From positions 1 through 63,936 of the forward strand of contig JAZNOR010000071.1 in NCBI GenBank assembly GCA_045589235.1: 63,936 nucleotides of DNA. Reading direction: 5' to 3'. How positions within the stretch are numbered: the first letter of the stretch is position 1; the number at the start of each line of letters is the position of its first letter. The notes beneath the pieces were generated by a model that saw only the letters and a program-made list of their open reading frames with translations, searched no databases and was not told where the DNA came from. Origin of the DNA: RGIG7332 sp045589235. Lineage in GTDB: Bacteria > Bacillota > Clostridia > Oscillospirales > JAAYXM01. Positions 24,294 to 32,074 of this stretch are shown here, in pieces. A program made the translations under genes and the position numbers.

Positions 24294-25259
24294 ATGAATG
24301 ATGTTTTAAAGCAAATTGGCGCATATGGCGTAGTGCCGGTCGTCAAAATTGATGATGCAAAGGATGCTGTTCCGCTTGCAAAAGCTCTTGTTGACGGCGG
24401 TCTTCCGGTTGCTGAGGTTACTTTCCGTACCGATGCTGCTGAAGAGGCTATCAGCGCTATGGCAAAAGCTTATCCGAACATGCTCCTCGGCGCAGGTACA
24501 GTTCTCACTACCGAGCAGGTAGATCGTGCAGTTGCAGCTGGCGCTGCATTTATCGTTTCTCCGGGTCTTAATCCGAAGATTGTTAAGTACTGTGTTGAGA
24601 AGAACATTCCGATTACTCCGGGTTGCAGCAATCCGTCTGACATTGAAGCTGCAATTGAGCTTGGCCTTGATGTAGTTAAGTTCTTCCCTGCTGAAGCTTG
24701 TGGTGGTCTCGCAGCTATCAAGGCTATGAGCGCTCCGTATGGCGGCATCAAATTTATGCCGACCGGTGGTATCAGCGAAAAGAATATCGACTCTTACCTT
24801 GAATTTGGCAAAATCCTTGCTTGTGGCGGTAGCTGGATGGTTAAGGATTCTCTTATCAAGAATGGTCAGTTTGATGAAATCACCCGTTTAACACGCGAAG
24901 CAGTTAACAAAGTTTTAGGTTTTGAACTTGGTCACATCGGCATAAATTGCGCTTGCGAAAACTGTGCAGCAGATGTTGCTAACAAGTTTGCAGGCATCTT
25001 CGGTTTCGGCGTAAAGAATGGCAACAGCTCTATCTTTGCAGGCAGTGGAATTGAAGTTAATAAATCAATGGGTCTTGGCACAAATGGTCACATCGCTATC
25101 AAGACAAAAAATATCACTCGTGCAATTGCATATCTTGAGAGAATGGGCGTTGCTCTCAATGCAGATTCAAAGAAGTTTGATGCAAATGGTAATATGGTAG
25201 CAATTTACTTAGCTGATGAGTTCGGCGGTTTCGCTGTGCATCTCGTTCAGGCAAAGTAA
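24294..25259 (+). CDS. eda: KDPG/KHG aldolase (Eda) fused to a VOC (glyoxalase-like) domain
   Basis: A 321-residue protein in two parts. Residues 1-205 are a class I KDPG aldolase barrel: E41 in EVTFR, the Schiff-base lysine K129 in VVKFFPAE, and the phosphate-binding PTGGI. It splits 2-keto-3-deoxy-6-phosphogluconate into pyruvate and glyceraldehyde-3-phosphate. Residues ~212-321 look like a VOC/glyoxalase module (GHIGINC ... GHIAIKTKN ... FGGFAVHLVQ). Usual Eda is ~210 residues. The appended domain's role is unknown. ATG 24294 follows GGAGG by 8 bases; the earlier in-frame ATG 24270 lacks one. kdgK follows, forming the lower 2-keto-3-deoxygluconate pathway. Confidence 0.9.
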   Translation: MNDVLKQIGAYGVVPVVKIDDAKDAVPLAKALVDGGLPVAEVTFRTDAAEEAISAMAKAYPNMLLGAGTVLTTEQVDRAVAAGAAFIVSPGLNPKIVKYCVEKNIPITPGCSNPSDIEAAIELGLDVVKFFPAEACGGLAAIKAMSAPYGGIKFMPTGGISEKNIDSYLEFGKILACGGSWMVKDSLIKNGQFDEITRLTREAVNKVLGFELGHIGINCACENCAADVANKFAGIFGFGVKNGNSSIFAGSGIEVNKSMGLGTNGHIAIKTKNITRAIAYLERMGVALNADSKKFDANGNMVAIYLADEFGGFAVHLVQAK

Positions 25260-25286
25260 TTTAATTTAAAATAAAGGAGAATAATT

Positions 25287-26321
25287 ATGAGCAAGCAGAA
25301 AGTTGTTACATTTGGCGAAATTATGTTACGCTTAAAATCACCGGGCAATGAGCGTTTCTTCCAGTCACCTTCTTTAGAAGCTACTTTCGGTGGTGGCGAG
25401 GCTAACGTTGCAGTTTCTATCGCAAACTACGGTATGGACGCATCTTTTGTTACCTTCGTTCCGGACAATGATATCGGTACCGCTTGTATCGGTGAAGTTC
25501 GCCGTTTCGGCGTTGACACTACTTATATGTTACGTGGCAAAGGCCGTATGGGTATCTACTTCCTTGAGACAGGTTCTAACCAGAGACCGAGTAAGGTAAT
25601 CTATGACCGTGCTGATTCTTCAATTGCTCTTGCAGCTCCGGGCTCAATCAATTGGAAAGAAGTTTTTGACGGTGCTACATGGTTCCATATTTCAGGTATT
25701 ACTCCGGCTATCAGCCAGTCAGCTGCAGATCTTTCTTTTGAGGCTTGCAAGGCTGCTAAGGAGCTTGGCGTTACCGTTTCTTGTGACTTGAACTTCAGAA
25801 AGAAGCTTTGGAAGTACGGCAAGACTGCTCCGGAAGTTATGTGTGAGCTCACAAAGTATGTTGACGTAGCTATCGCAAATGAGGAAGACTGCCAAAAGTC
25901 ACTTGGTATCAAGGTTGATTCAAATGTTGAGGGTGGCGAGCTCAATACCGATACATACAAGAAACTTGCTGAGAAAGTACTTGCTGATTACCCTAATCTC
26001 AAGGCAATTGCAATCACTCTTCGTGAGAGCAAGAGCGCTGATACAAACGGCTGGAGTGCATGTTTGCATGACCGTGAGAAGTTCTACCACAGCAAGTCAT
26101 ATATGATCACTGACATTGTTGATCGCGTTGGTGGTGGTGACTCCTTCTCAGGTGGTCTTATCTATGGTCTCTTAAATTACGAGAACCACGAGGACAGCTT
26201 GAACTTTGCTGTTGCAGCTTCTTGCCTCAAGCACACAATTATGGGTGACTTTAACCGCGTATCTGTTAGCGAGGTCGAAGCACTTATGGGTGGCGACGGT
26301 TCAGGTCGCGTTCAGAGATAA
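25287..26321 (+). CDS. kdgK: 2-keto-3-deoxygluconate kinase (PfkB-family sugar kinase)
   Basis: A 344-residue ribokinase-family enzyme expected to phosphorylate 2-keto-3-deoxygluconate to KDPG, the substrate of the preceding aldolase. The N-terminal GEIMLRLKSPGNERF and GGGEANVAVSIANYG substrate/Gly-rich motifs and the C-terminal DIVDRVGGGDSFSGGL (anion hole and catalytic Asp) are clear. It lies 27 bases after eda with its own AAAGGAGA. The pair without uronate isomerases or dehydratases suggests that these upstream steps are encoded elsewhere. Strong expression is suggested by the codon-rich, regular sequence and strong signals. Confidence 0.9.
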   Translation: MSKQKVVTFGEIMLRLKSPGNERFFQSPSLEATFGGGEANVAVSIANYGMDASFVTFVPDNDIGTACIGEVRRFGVDTTYMLRGKGRMGIYFLETGSNQRPSKVIYDRADSSIALAAPGSINWKEVFDGATWFHISGITPAISQSAADLSFEACKAAKELGVTVSCDLNFRKKLWKYGKTAPEVMCELTKYVDVAIANEEDCQKSLGIKVDSNVEGGELNTDTYKKLAEKVLADYPNLKAIAITLRESKSADTNGWSACLHDREKFYHSKSYMITDIVDRVGGGDSFSGGLIYGLLNYENHEDSLNFAVAASCLKHTIMGDFNRVSVSEVEALMGGDGSGRVQR

Positions 26322-26334
26322 GTTTTTAAAAGTT

Positions 26335-26371
26335 AAAACAACCTTTTGCTTTTGCAAAAGGTTGTTTTTTT
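26335..26371. terminator. Bidirectional terminator between kdgK and the permease gene
   Basis: Arms AAAACAACCTTTTGC and GCAAAAGGTTGTTTT with a short T-loop, flanked by A- and T-runs. It serves kdgK on + and the convergent permease gene on -. Confidence 0.9.
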
Positions 26372-27560
26372 ATTCTCTTAATGTTTCGATAGGCGGTTTT
26401 CTGGCAGCTCTATATGCCGGTACAAGTGCAAAAATTCCGCCACACATTATTGCTATTATTTGAAACATAAAAAGATTTAACGGTTTTACAATAAAAGGCA
26501 AATTGAAAAAATAAGATATCAATTTCATTAAAGTAAGGCCAATAAAAATTCCTAACACTCCGCCAACTGCCGCTGTTATGCACGACTCACACACAAACCA
26601 AAGCGTAATATCTCGGCATTCAGCACCCGTTGCCATCATTATACCTATTTCTCTGCGTCTCTCAAATGTTGCAGCGACCGTTGTGCTCACAATGTCAAGT
26701 CCTGCAACGATTAACGAAATAGCTGCAATAGCAGAAATCACTAGTGCAATAAAGTTCGCTAGTTTTTTTACACTTTGGGAATGTTCACTCATATTTTCAA
26801 ATCCAAATGTATTTTTGTTTACACGCTTTATTCTAGACAAAGCTTCAACACACTTTTTTCCTGTTTCTTTGTTTGTTTCATCGTTAAATCCACGTATGGC
26901 TATTTGGTTTATATTATTGTTTCCGCGCATATCTATAAGTGTTGTGTATGGAATATAAACGAATTCCGGTATTGCGCCACCAATGAGTTTGTTTACTCCA
27001 TCTTTTTGTGATGAAATAACCCCTATTATTTCGAATCTCTCAGCAGAACTTGCAATATTCAATATGATTTCTTTACCTACTATATTTTCGCGCACATAAA
27101 TTTTTTTTGCAAATTCATTATCAATTATTGCAACTTTCTTTTTTTGCTTTATATCTGAAGCTGTAAATTTTCTGCCATGTAGCACTTGAAACGCTATTAC
27201 CTCTTCTATGTTTTTATCCACGCCCCACAAGAGCGAATTCCCGCGTGTACCTTTTATTTGATATGCGCCATATTCAATAAGAAACGGTTGAACGTTTTTT
27301 ACACTATCAATATTTTTTGAAATATAACTTATATCATCTAAGTTAAGTGTTACATTGCGGTTGTTTGAGTAAACAGTAATTCCTGATATGCCCATTTTTT
27401 CAATTTCTGCTTCAACAATTTCTGTGGCACTGTATCCGAGCGAAGATATTAAAACCACACTTGCAATTCCTATGCAAACAGAAATTGCAGTAAGTAGTTT
27501 CCTTTTGCGAGTACGCCAAACATTTTTCATTGCAAAAAAGAAAATATCTTTAAAATGCAT
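26370..27560 (-). CDS. ABC transporter permease, MacB/FtsX type
   Basis: A 396-residue protein with one N-terminal membrane helix (about 20-45), a large extracytoplasmic MacB-like periplasmic core domain (about 50-270), and three C-terminal helices containing ERRREIGIMMATGA, a hallmark of this permease class. The C-terminal PAYRAARKPPIETLRE is also typical. It starts one base after the stop of an adaptor gene, so the two form an export unit. The ATP-binding subunit expected for such a system is missing on both sides. Possible cargoes are peptides, lipids or antimicrobials. Confidence 0.88.
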   Translation of the reverse strand: MHFKDIFFFAMKNVWRTRKRKLLTAISVCIGIASVVLISSLGYSATEIVEAEIEKMGISGITVYSNNRNVTLNLDDISYISKNIDSVKNVQPFLIEYGAYQIKGTRGNSLLWGVDKNIEEVIAFQVLHGRKFTASDIKQKKKVAIIDNEFAKKIYVRENIVGKEIILNIASSAERFEIIGVISSQKDGVNKLIGGAIPEFVYIPYTTLIDMRGNNNINQIAIRGFNDETNKETGKKCVEALSRIKRVNKNTFGFENMSEHSQSVKKLANFIALVISAIAAISLIVAGLDIVSTTVAATFERRREIGIMMATGAECRDITLWFVCESCITAAVGGVLGIFIGLTLMKLISYFFNLPFIVKPLNLFMFQIIAIMCGGIFALVPAYRAARKPPIETLRE

Positions 27561-27561
27561 T

Positions 27562-28542
27562 TTAGTCTACCTCTGCTTTTACCAAAGCATTGTCGATTAA
27601 TTCAGAGTTCGGGTTTGAAACAATTTTATCCTTTTTGCTAATACCCTCTTTTATTTCAACAACTGTTTCAAGTTCAAAACCTGTTTTGATTGCTGTTTTG
27701 CGTATACTATCACCTTTTAAAACAAAAACGTATTCGGTATTTCCCTCTTGGATTATGCAGTTATATGGAAGGCTGAGCGCATTCTCATGCACTTCTGTAA
27801 GTATTTTTGTATTAACGGTGTATCCAGGTTTTAAATCTGTGTTTTTTGATGTGATTTCAAGTAAAACATCAACAGTTGTCTCCCCTGCTCCCGTTAAGCT
27901 TGTTTTTTGCTTTGCTACAGGACTGATTTCGTACACAACCGCATTGTATTTTTTCCCTTTGAAAGCTTCGCCTGTAATTTCTGCTTCTTGTCCTATTTTA
28001 ACTTCTTTAATATATAATTCAGATACGGGCACGCGAACTAATAATTTGTCAAAATTGGATACGGTAGCAATCGGAAGCATACCCATTGCTATCGCACCTT
28101 CCTTTATGTCAAGCTGTGTAATTATACCGCTACTCGGAGAGGTAATGTTAGGCGATGATTTTACGGTTGGTGTAAGCGTTTTTGGAATGTAAAAATTTTT
28201 AATGTCGTTTATACTATTTATTTCGGGTAAAATGTTCGAAATTTTTTCTATGTTGACAGGTTCATTAATATCGCTTGTGCAAAAAAGAATTTCACCCTTG
28301 CTCACCTTGTCTCCTAACGAAACATTAATTTTTTCGATTTTTGCGGATTGTTCTAATCTTATGCTGCTTTTTTCACCCTCTTCAACATTTCCTTTTACAA
28401 TTATACTGTTATAAAGTGTGCTTTGTTTTGGTGTGATAATTTTAACTGTTGGCCTTGTTCTGTATTCATAAAGCGGAGAATTATACCACATAATTACTAA
28501 TATCCCCAGCGTAAGCAAAATAGATAAAACTTTAAGCTTCAT
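27562..28542 (-). CDS. Membrane fusion (HlyD/MacA-like) adaptor protein
   Basis: A 326-residue protein with an N-terminal membrane anchor (about 5-23), a lipoyl/barrel-sandwich pair (KINVSLGDKVSKGEILF and a second half near ITQLDIKEGAIAMG), and C-terminal beta-barrel and membrane-proximal domains. The usual coiled-coil hairpin is very short, as in many Gram-positive adaptors. ATG 28542 is chosen. AGGAG lies 11 bases upstream and would abut the alternative GTG at 28554. It is the upstream partner of the permease gene. Confidence 0.85.
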   Translation of the reverse strand: MKLKVLSILLTLGILVIMWYNSPLYEYRTRPTVKIITPKQSTLYNSIIVKGNVEEGEKSSIRLEQSAKIEKINVSLGDKVSKGEILFCTSDINEPVNIEKISNILPEINSINDIKNFYIPKTLTPTVKSSPNITSPSSGIITQLDIKEGAIAMGMLPIATVSNFDKLLVRVPVSELYIKEVKIGQEAEITGEAFKGKKYNAVVYEISPVAKQKTSLTGAGETTVDVLLEITSKNTDLKPGYTVNTKILTEVHENALSLPYNCIIQEGNTEYVFVLKGDSIRKTAIKTGFELETVVEIKEGISKKDKIVSNPNSELIDNALVKAEVD

Positions 28543-28608
28543 ATAACGACGCACTCCTGATTTGTATATTTAAAATCTTATTGGGTAATATAAAATAAGG
28601 TGATTTTT

Positions 28609-28764
28609 ATGAGTCTTATACAGTGCACAAGTAATTGCATATATCAAAAAGACGGAATTTGCCTTCTTGACAACGCGGTTTCGTATGGCGTACCGAACGA
28701 TTGCGGCTGTATTCATTATGTCCCGAAGAGTGGGCAGCAATACTATGATACTAATAAAAAATGA
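28609..28764 (+). CDS. Small Cys-rich protein (51 aa)
   Basis: A short gene starting MSLIQCTSNCIYQKDGICLL. AAGGTG lies 6 bases upstream of the ATG. Five cysteines (C6, C10, C18, C32, C34) plus His36 suggest a small zinc or iron site. The pattern C-x3-C-x7-C-x13-C-x-C is reminiscent of very short clostridial proteins, often misannotated, that begin with a C-x3-C-x5-9-C pattern. There is no signal peptide. It precedes two spore-germination genes on the same strand, so a spore function is possible but unproven. Confidence 0.7.
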   Translation: MSLIQCTSNCIYQKDGICLLDNAVSYGVPNDCGCIHYVPKSGQQYYDTNKK

Positions 28765-28823
28765 CTAGCTTTTCGTTTTTAATTTAATGAGCTTTGCATA
28801 GTTATATATTGGAGGTGATGTAT

Positions 28824-29264
28824 ATGGCTTATTCCGACCGCGAGCTTTTAGCACGGTTAATACAATGTGAAGCAGGCGGCGAAGGAGATAATGGCATGCG
28901 TGCGGTTGCAAGTGTTATAATGAACCGCGTCAATGCACCAAGTGGAGAATATGCTCGCGTCGGTCAAGGAAGTATAAGAAATATTATTTTTCAAGAAGGG
29001 CAATTTGTGTGTGCATCTACAACTGAAAATGGTCGCCCCAATCCACAAAATATTTATAATATGGAGCCGGAACAAATACATTACGATATCGCTGATTGGG
29101 CAATCGCAGGAAATAGACTTTCCCCTTTAGGTGAAGCTTTGTGGTTTTTTAATCCTTTTTCACCAAATTGTCGCCAAAATTTTCCGAATGAAAATGGGTA
29201 TTTTATCACACGTATTGGAAAGCATTGTTTTTACAATCCTTCGGATTCTTATTATCTTACATAA
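28824..29264 (+). CDS. Spore cell-wall hydrolase, CwlJ/SleB family
   Basis: A 146-residue Hydrolase_2-domain protein, the size of CwlJ and lacking the signal peptide and peptidoglycan-binding domain of SleB. The catalytic glutamate is probably in QCEAGGEG, followed by MRAVASVIMNRV, and ALWFFNP near the C-terminus. In Bacillus CwlJ is made in the mother cell, sits in the spore coat and degrades cortex on germination. ATG 28824 is 8 bases after GGAGG; an ATG six bases earlier is too close. The adjacent GerQ-like gene supports the CwlJ assignment. Confidence 0.85.
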   Translation: MAYSDRELLARLIQCEAGGEGDNGMRAVASVIMNRVNAPSGEYARVGQGSIRNIIFQEGQFVCASTTENGRPNPQNIYNMEPEQIHYDIADWAIAGNRLSPLGEALWFFNPFSPNCRQNFPNENGYFITRIGKHCFYNPSDSYYLT

Positions 29265-29280
29265 AAAGTGAGGTCATTTT

Positions 29281-29604
29281 ATGGATAGCATCCAGAATAG
29301 ACAGATAAATTTGCAACCGGATTATAATTCGGATCCTCAAACAGCTGATGAAGTATACCGTTCATCGCTAAATGCAACATTAAAAAATAATATCGGACAG
29401 TATGTTGTTTGTGAATTTTTAATCGGCACAAGTACAACTGTGTTAAAAGACGGAATTATATATTCTGTAGGCAATAATTTTTTAACACTTTATCAGGAGG
29501 AGGAAGATAGATATGTAGTCTGCGATATTTATGCAGTTAAGTTTATTACATTCTTTAATTCTCGAACCCGACCGCGCAATGTGCGCATACCGAGAAATAT
29601 ATAA
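29281..29604 (+). CDS. GerQ-like spore coat protein
   Basis: A 107-residue protein whose C-terminal two thirds (about 30-95) resemble the Spore_GerQ domain: SLNATLKNNIGQYVVCEF, TVLKDGIIYSVGNNFLTLY, YAVKFITFF. In Bacillus GerQ is required for CwlJ to localise to the coat. The B. subtilis protein is longer at the N-terminus. The gene begins 17 bases after the cwlJ-like gene with GAGGTC upstream, so a hydrolase and its likely anchor are co-expressed. The identification is by pattern and context. Confidence 0.75.
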   Translation: MDSIQNRQINLQPDYNSDPQTADEVYRSSLNATLKNNIGQYVVCEFLIGTSTTVLKDGIIYSVGNNFLTLYQEEEDRYVVCDIYAVKFITFFNSRTRPRNVRIPRNI

Positions 29605-29607
29605 AAC

Positions 29608-29635
29608 AAAAAAGCACTCCAAAGAGTGCTTTTTT
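29608..29635. terminator. Bidirectional terminator between gerQ-like and cysK-like genes
   Basis: Arms AAAAAAGCACTC and GAGTGCTTTTTT with loop CAAA. It directly abuts the stop codon of the convergent minus-strand gene. Confidence 0.92.
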
Positions 29636-30634
29636 CTATCTATGCGCTGTAACGCTTATGAGCTTAACATCCTTAGCTATTTCTGTTTTTGAAATATTAT
29701 ACGGTTCAGAATAGTCAGTTGATAAATACTTCTTGTTATCATCTGCAAAGGTTGTAACGAAATCGCCACCACCATTTTCTATCTGCTTTATAATGCATCC
29801 TATAAGATTTGCGCCACTTGATATTCCGACGCCGATTCCTAACTGCTCAGAAAGCATACGCGCCATAACAATTGCATCTTCATCATCGACAGAAACAACA
29901 CTGTTAAACTCTGATAAATTAAGAATATCAGGAATAAATTCGTCAGAAATACCTTGAATTCTATGCTTTCCGACTTTGTAGCCGGTAGATAATGTCGGAG
30001 AATTACGCGGTTCAAGCGGATAAGCTTTAAGATTAGAGTATTCATCTTTAAGTCTTCTTGCAAGACCCATTATTGTTCCGCCTGTGCCAACGCCTGCAAC
30101 AAGTCCTTCGGGAGTTACTCCGATAGCGGATAATTGATTAACAATTTCCTCACCGGTGAAATACATATGCGTATCTGTGTTATCTTGGTTTGTGAATTGA
30201 CGAGGTAAAAACACATTACCATTTTTATAAAGATCTTCACACATAGCAATTGAACCTAAAAATCCTCCTTGCTCGCGTGAAACAAGAACAACTTCAGCGC
30301 CATAAGATTGCATAAGATTTATTCTTTCTCTGCTCATCCAATCAGGCATATAAATACGCACGTTATGGCCTAAAATTCGACCCATTGCAGAAAAAGCAAT
30401 GCCCGTATTACCACTTGTTGCTTCGGCGATTAAATCGCCTTTTTTTAATTCACCTGACTCAATTGCTTTTTTAAGAATATAATAAGCAACACGGTCCTTA
30501 ATGCTACCGGTCAAATTATAATATTCAGCCTTTGCAAAAGTTCTAAGCTTTTTGCCTTTATATTCATATTTAATTTCCAAAAGCGGAGTATTTCCTATTA
30601 GAGGTTTGATTCTACCCCATACATCAATTGACAT
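29636..30634 (-). CDS. Cysteine synthase-family PLP enzyme
   Basis: A 332-residue fold-type II PLP enzyme related to O-acetylserine sulfhydrylase. The PLP lysine is in GSIKDRVAY, the substrate loop is TSGNTGIAF, the phosphate-binding loop is GTGGTIMG, and the C-terminal serine motif is SSGANLIG. It is slightly longer than CysK. No cysE or sulfur-transport gene is adjacent. Cystathionine beta-synthase or another beta-replacement activity cannot be excluded. It has its own promoter (30673-30701) and ends at the bidirectional terminator. Confidence 0.85.
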   Translation of the reverse strand: MSIDVWGRIKPLIGNTPLLEIKYEYKGKKLRTFAKAEYYNLTGSIKDRVAYYILKKAIESGELKKGDLIAEATSGNTGIAFSAMGRILGHNVRIYMPDWMSRERINLMQSYGAEVVLVSREQGGFLGSIAMCEDLYKNGNVFLPRQFTNQDNTDTHMYFTGEEIVNQLSAIGVTPEGLVAGVGTGGTIMGLARRLKDEYSNLKAYPLEPRNSPTLSTGYKVGKHRIQGISDEFIPDILNLSEFNSVVSVDDEDAIVMARMLSEQLGIGVGISSGANLIGCIIKQIENGGGDFVTTFADDNKKYLSTDYSEPYNISKTEIAKDVKLISVTAHR

Positions 30635-30672
30635 AACATAACCTCAAAAAATAAAAATTAACACTAACAAAC

Positions 30673-30701
30673 AGTATACAACAAAATTTGATAAAAGTCG
30701 A
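30673..30701 (-). promoter_or_regulatory. Promoter for the cysK-like gene
   Basis: On the minus strand TCGACT (30696-30701), a 17-base spacer and TATACT (30673-30678). Confidence 0.65.
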
Positions 30702-30704
30702 GTA

Positions 30705-31994
30705 TTATTTCGGTAAAACTAAAAATCCGTTTGGCACAGCTCTTCCCTTTTCTTTATTAGCGGCAGATGGTTTTGATATTTCTCTGCCGTTGTAGTACAT
30801 AATACTTGACGAACCTCCATCTAAATTACACGCTTGAACAGCACCGTAGCTCTCCATTATATTTGCACACTCGCCTAAAGTAGCGCCGATAGAATACCCG
30901 GGGGCTCTGCCATCAACAATAAGAAGTAAAATTTCTCCTTTTGCAGTTTGTCCTATAACGGTTCGAGGTTGAATTCCCCAACCAGCTGATCCACTGACTA
31001 ATTTTTCACCGTTTATAATCAAGGCCGGTTTAAATTCAACAGCGTCTCTGAACGAAGATAACGTATCAAATTTACCAATGTTAAGGCGATTGTGGTAATC
31101 AAGTGCTATAACTCTGTTACCTTCATTTATCATCTTTTGATGCATTTTACCGTCGGAAATAACAAGGCCATAGGCTTTTCCACCGTTTCCCATACCGTTA
31201 GGGTCAACGAAACCACTGGCATTAACACCTAAAATCGCACCGTTGCTTTTAACAAGGCGTTCCATGCTGGAACCGTATGAACCGAAGTTTTCAGCCAGTC
31301 CCAATTTAACTTGAGCAGGGTTTTTAACTATTGCCATACGGGCAACAAAGTTATCCTCTTTGATTTTTATAATCAAAATCCCCTGTTCTTCGTCTATTGC
31401 CAAAACTTGGTCACCATTTTTGGTTTTGATACTTGTTCCATCTTCATCAAGACCTGCTTTATCAATAAAAACTCGCTTGTTTTTATTATATGCATCATTT
31501 TCTTTTACGTACTTGTCAAAACTCTTTTCTTCAATTTCATGGAACACTCGATGGAAATAATTCTTATTGCTTTCCCAAGCACGCTGAGACGCAAAACCAA
31601 CACTGTTATCCCAATCGGATACAAGTCCTGCCTGTGCTTCATCAAGCAGATATCTGTCTCTCATAACCGCGTCAATAACATTACCTGGAATAAACGCGGT
31701 TGCAAGCCATTGATAGCGCATTGTGCTCATAGCGGTTTCTATATAAATTGTTCTCCACTTGGCGATGAATGGAACGCTGGAATAGATTAAAATTGAATAA
31801 ATACTGATAAGTGCAACAAACCAAAGAACAATCTTTTTCCAAAGATCCTTTTTATTTTTTTTACTTTTCCTTGAGCCACTTACAAGCTTAATTTTTCCTG
31901 AGGACTTTTTGGGAGCTTGTTTTTTTTCAGTATCTTTTGACCAAACAGAATCCCAGTCAACAAAATCTATATCATCGTCGTAACGATTATTCAT
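30705..31994 (-). CDS. Phosphodiester glycosidase family protein (NAGPA domain), membrane-anchored
   Basis: A 429-residue protein. A basic N-terminal cytoplasmic tail (rich in KKSKKNKK) precedes one membrane helix (about 54-75), then a ~350-residue extracytoplasmic part. Its C-terminal half is the NAGPA/phosphodiester glycosidase domain: NASGFVDPNG, RTVIGQ, LLIVDGRAPGYSIGATLGE and the conserved CNLDGGSSSIMY. Such domains occur widely in Firmicutes surface proteins and may hydrolyse sugar phosphodiesters in wall polymers. The start ATG follows GGAGTG. The gene has its own promoter and lies downstream of yesL. Confidence 0.87.
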   Translation of the reverse strand: MNNRYDDDIDFVDWDSVWSKDTEKKQAPKKSSGKIKLVSGSRKSKKNKKDLWKKIVLWFVALISIYSILIYSSVPFIAKWRTIYIETAMSTMRYQWLATAFIPGNVIDAVMRDRYLLDEAQAGLVSDWDNSVGFASQRAWESNKNYFHRVFHEIEEKSFDKYVKENDAYNKNKRVFIDKAGLDEDGTSIKTKNGDQVLAIDEEQGILIIKIKEDNFVARMAIVKNPAQVKLGLAENFGSYGSSMERLVKSNGAILGVNASGFVDPNGMGNGGKAYGLVISDGKMHQKMINEGNRVIALDYHNRLNIGKFDTLSSFRDAVEFKPALIINGEKLVSGSAGWGIQPRTVIGQTAKGEILLLIVDGRAPGYSIGATLGECANIMESYGAVQACNLDGGSSSIMYYNGREISKPSAANKEKGRAVPNGFLVLPK

Positions 31995-32014
31995 TAGGCA
32001 TCACTCCAAGCTAT

Positions 32015-32043
32015 ATAATAACACAAAAAACACGTTTAATCAA
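32015..32043 (-). promoter_or_regulatory. Promoter for the phosphodiester glycosidase gene
   Basis: On the minus strand TTGATT (32038-32043), a 17-base spacer and TATTAT (32015-32020) preceded by TGT, an extended -10. Confidence 0.75.
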
Positions 32044-32074
32044 TACAAAAGACGCTGAATTTATTCAGCGTCTT
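32044..32074 (-). terminator. Terminator overlapping the end of the yesL-like gene
   Basis: Eleven-base arms AAGACGCTGAA and TTCAGCGTCTT; the four-base loop TAAA contains the gene's own TAA stop codon. The last three sense codons build the left arm. A TTTTGTATT tail follows on the minus strand. Confidence 0.85.

Noticed and set aside
27590..28192. 200-codon open frame antisense to the adaptor gene
   Set aside because: A shadow of the adaptor coding strand. The adaptor has clear domains and a partner gene, while this frame has no recognisable motif.
31311..31790. 159-codon frame antisense to the phosphodiester glycosidase
   Set aside because: No family similarity and no start signal. The opposite strand carries a full conserved domain.
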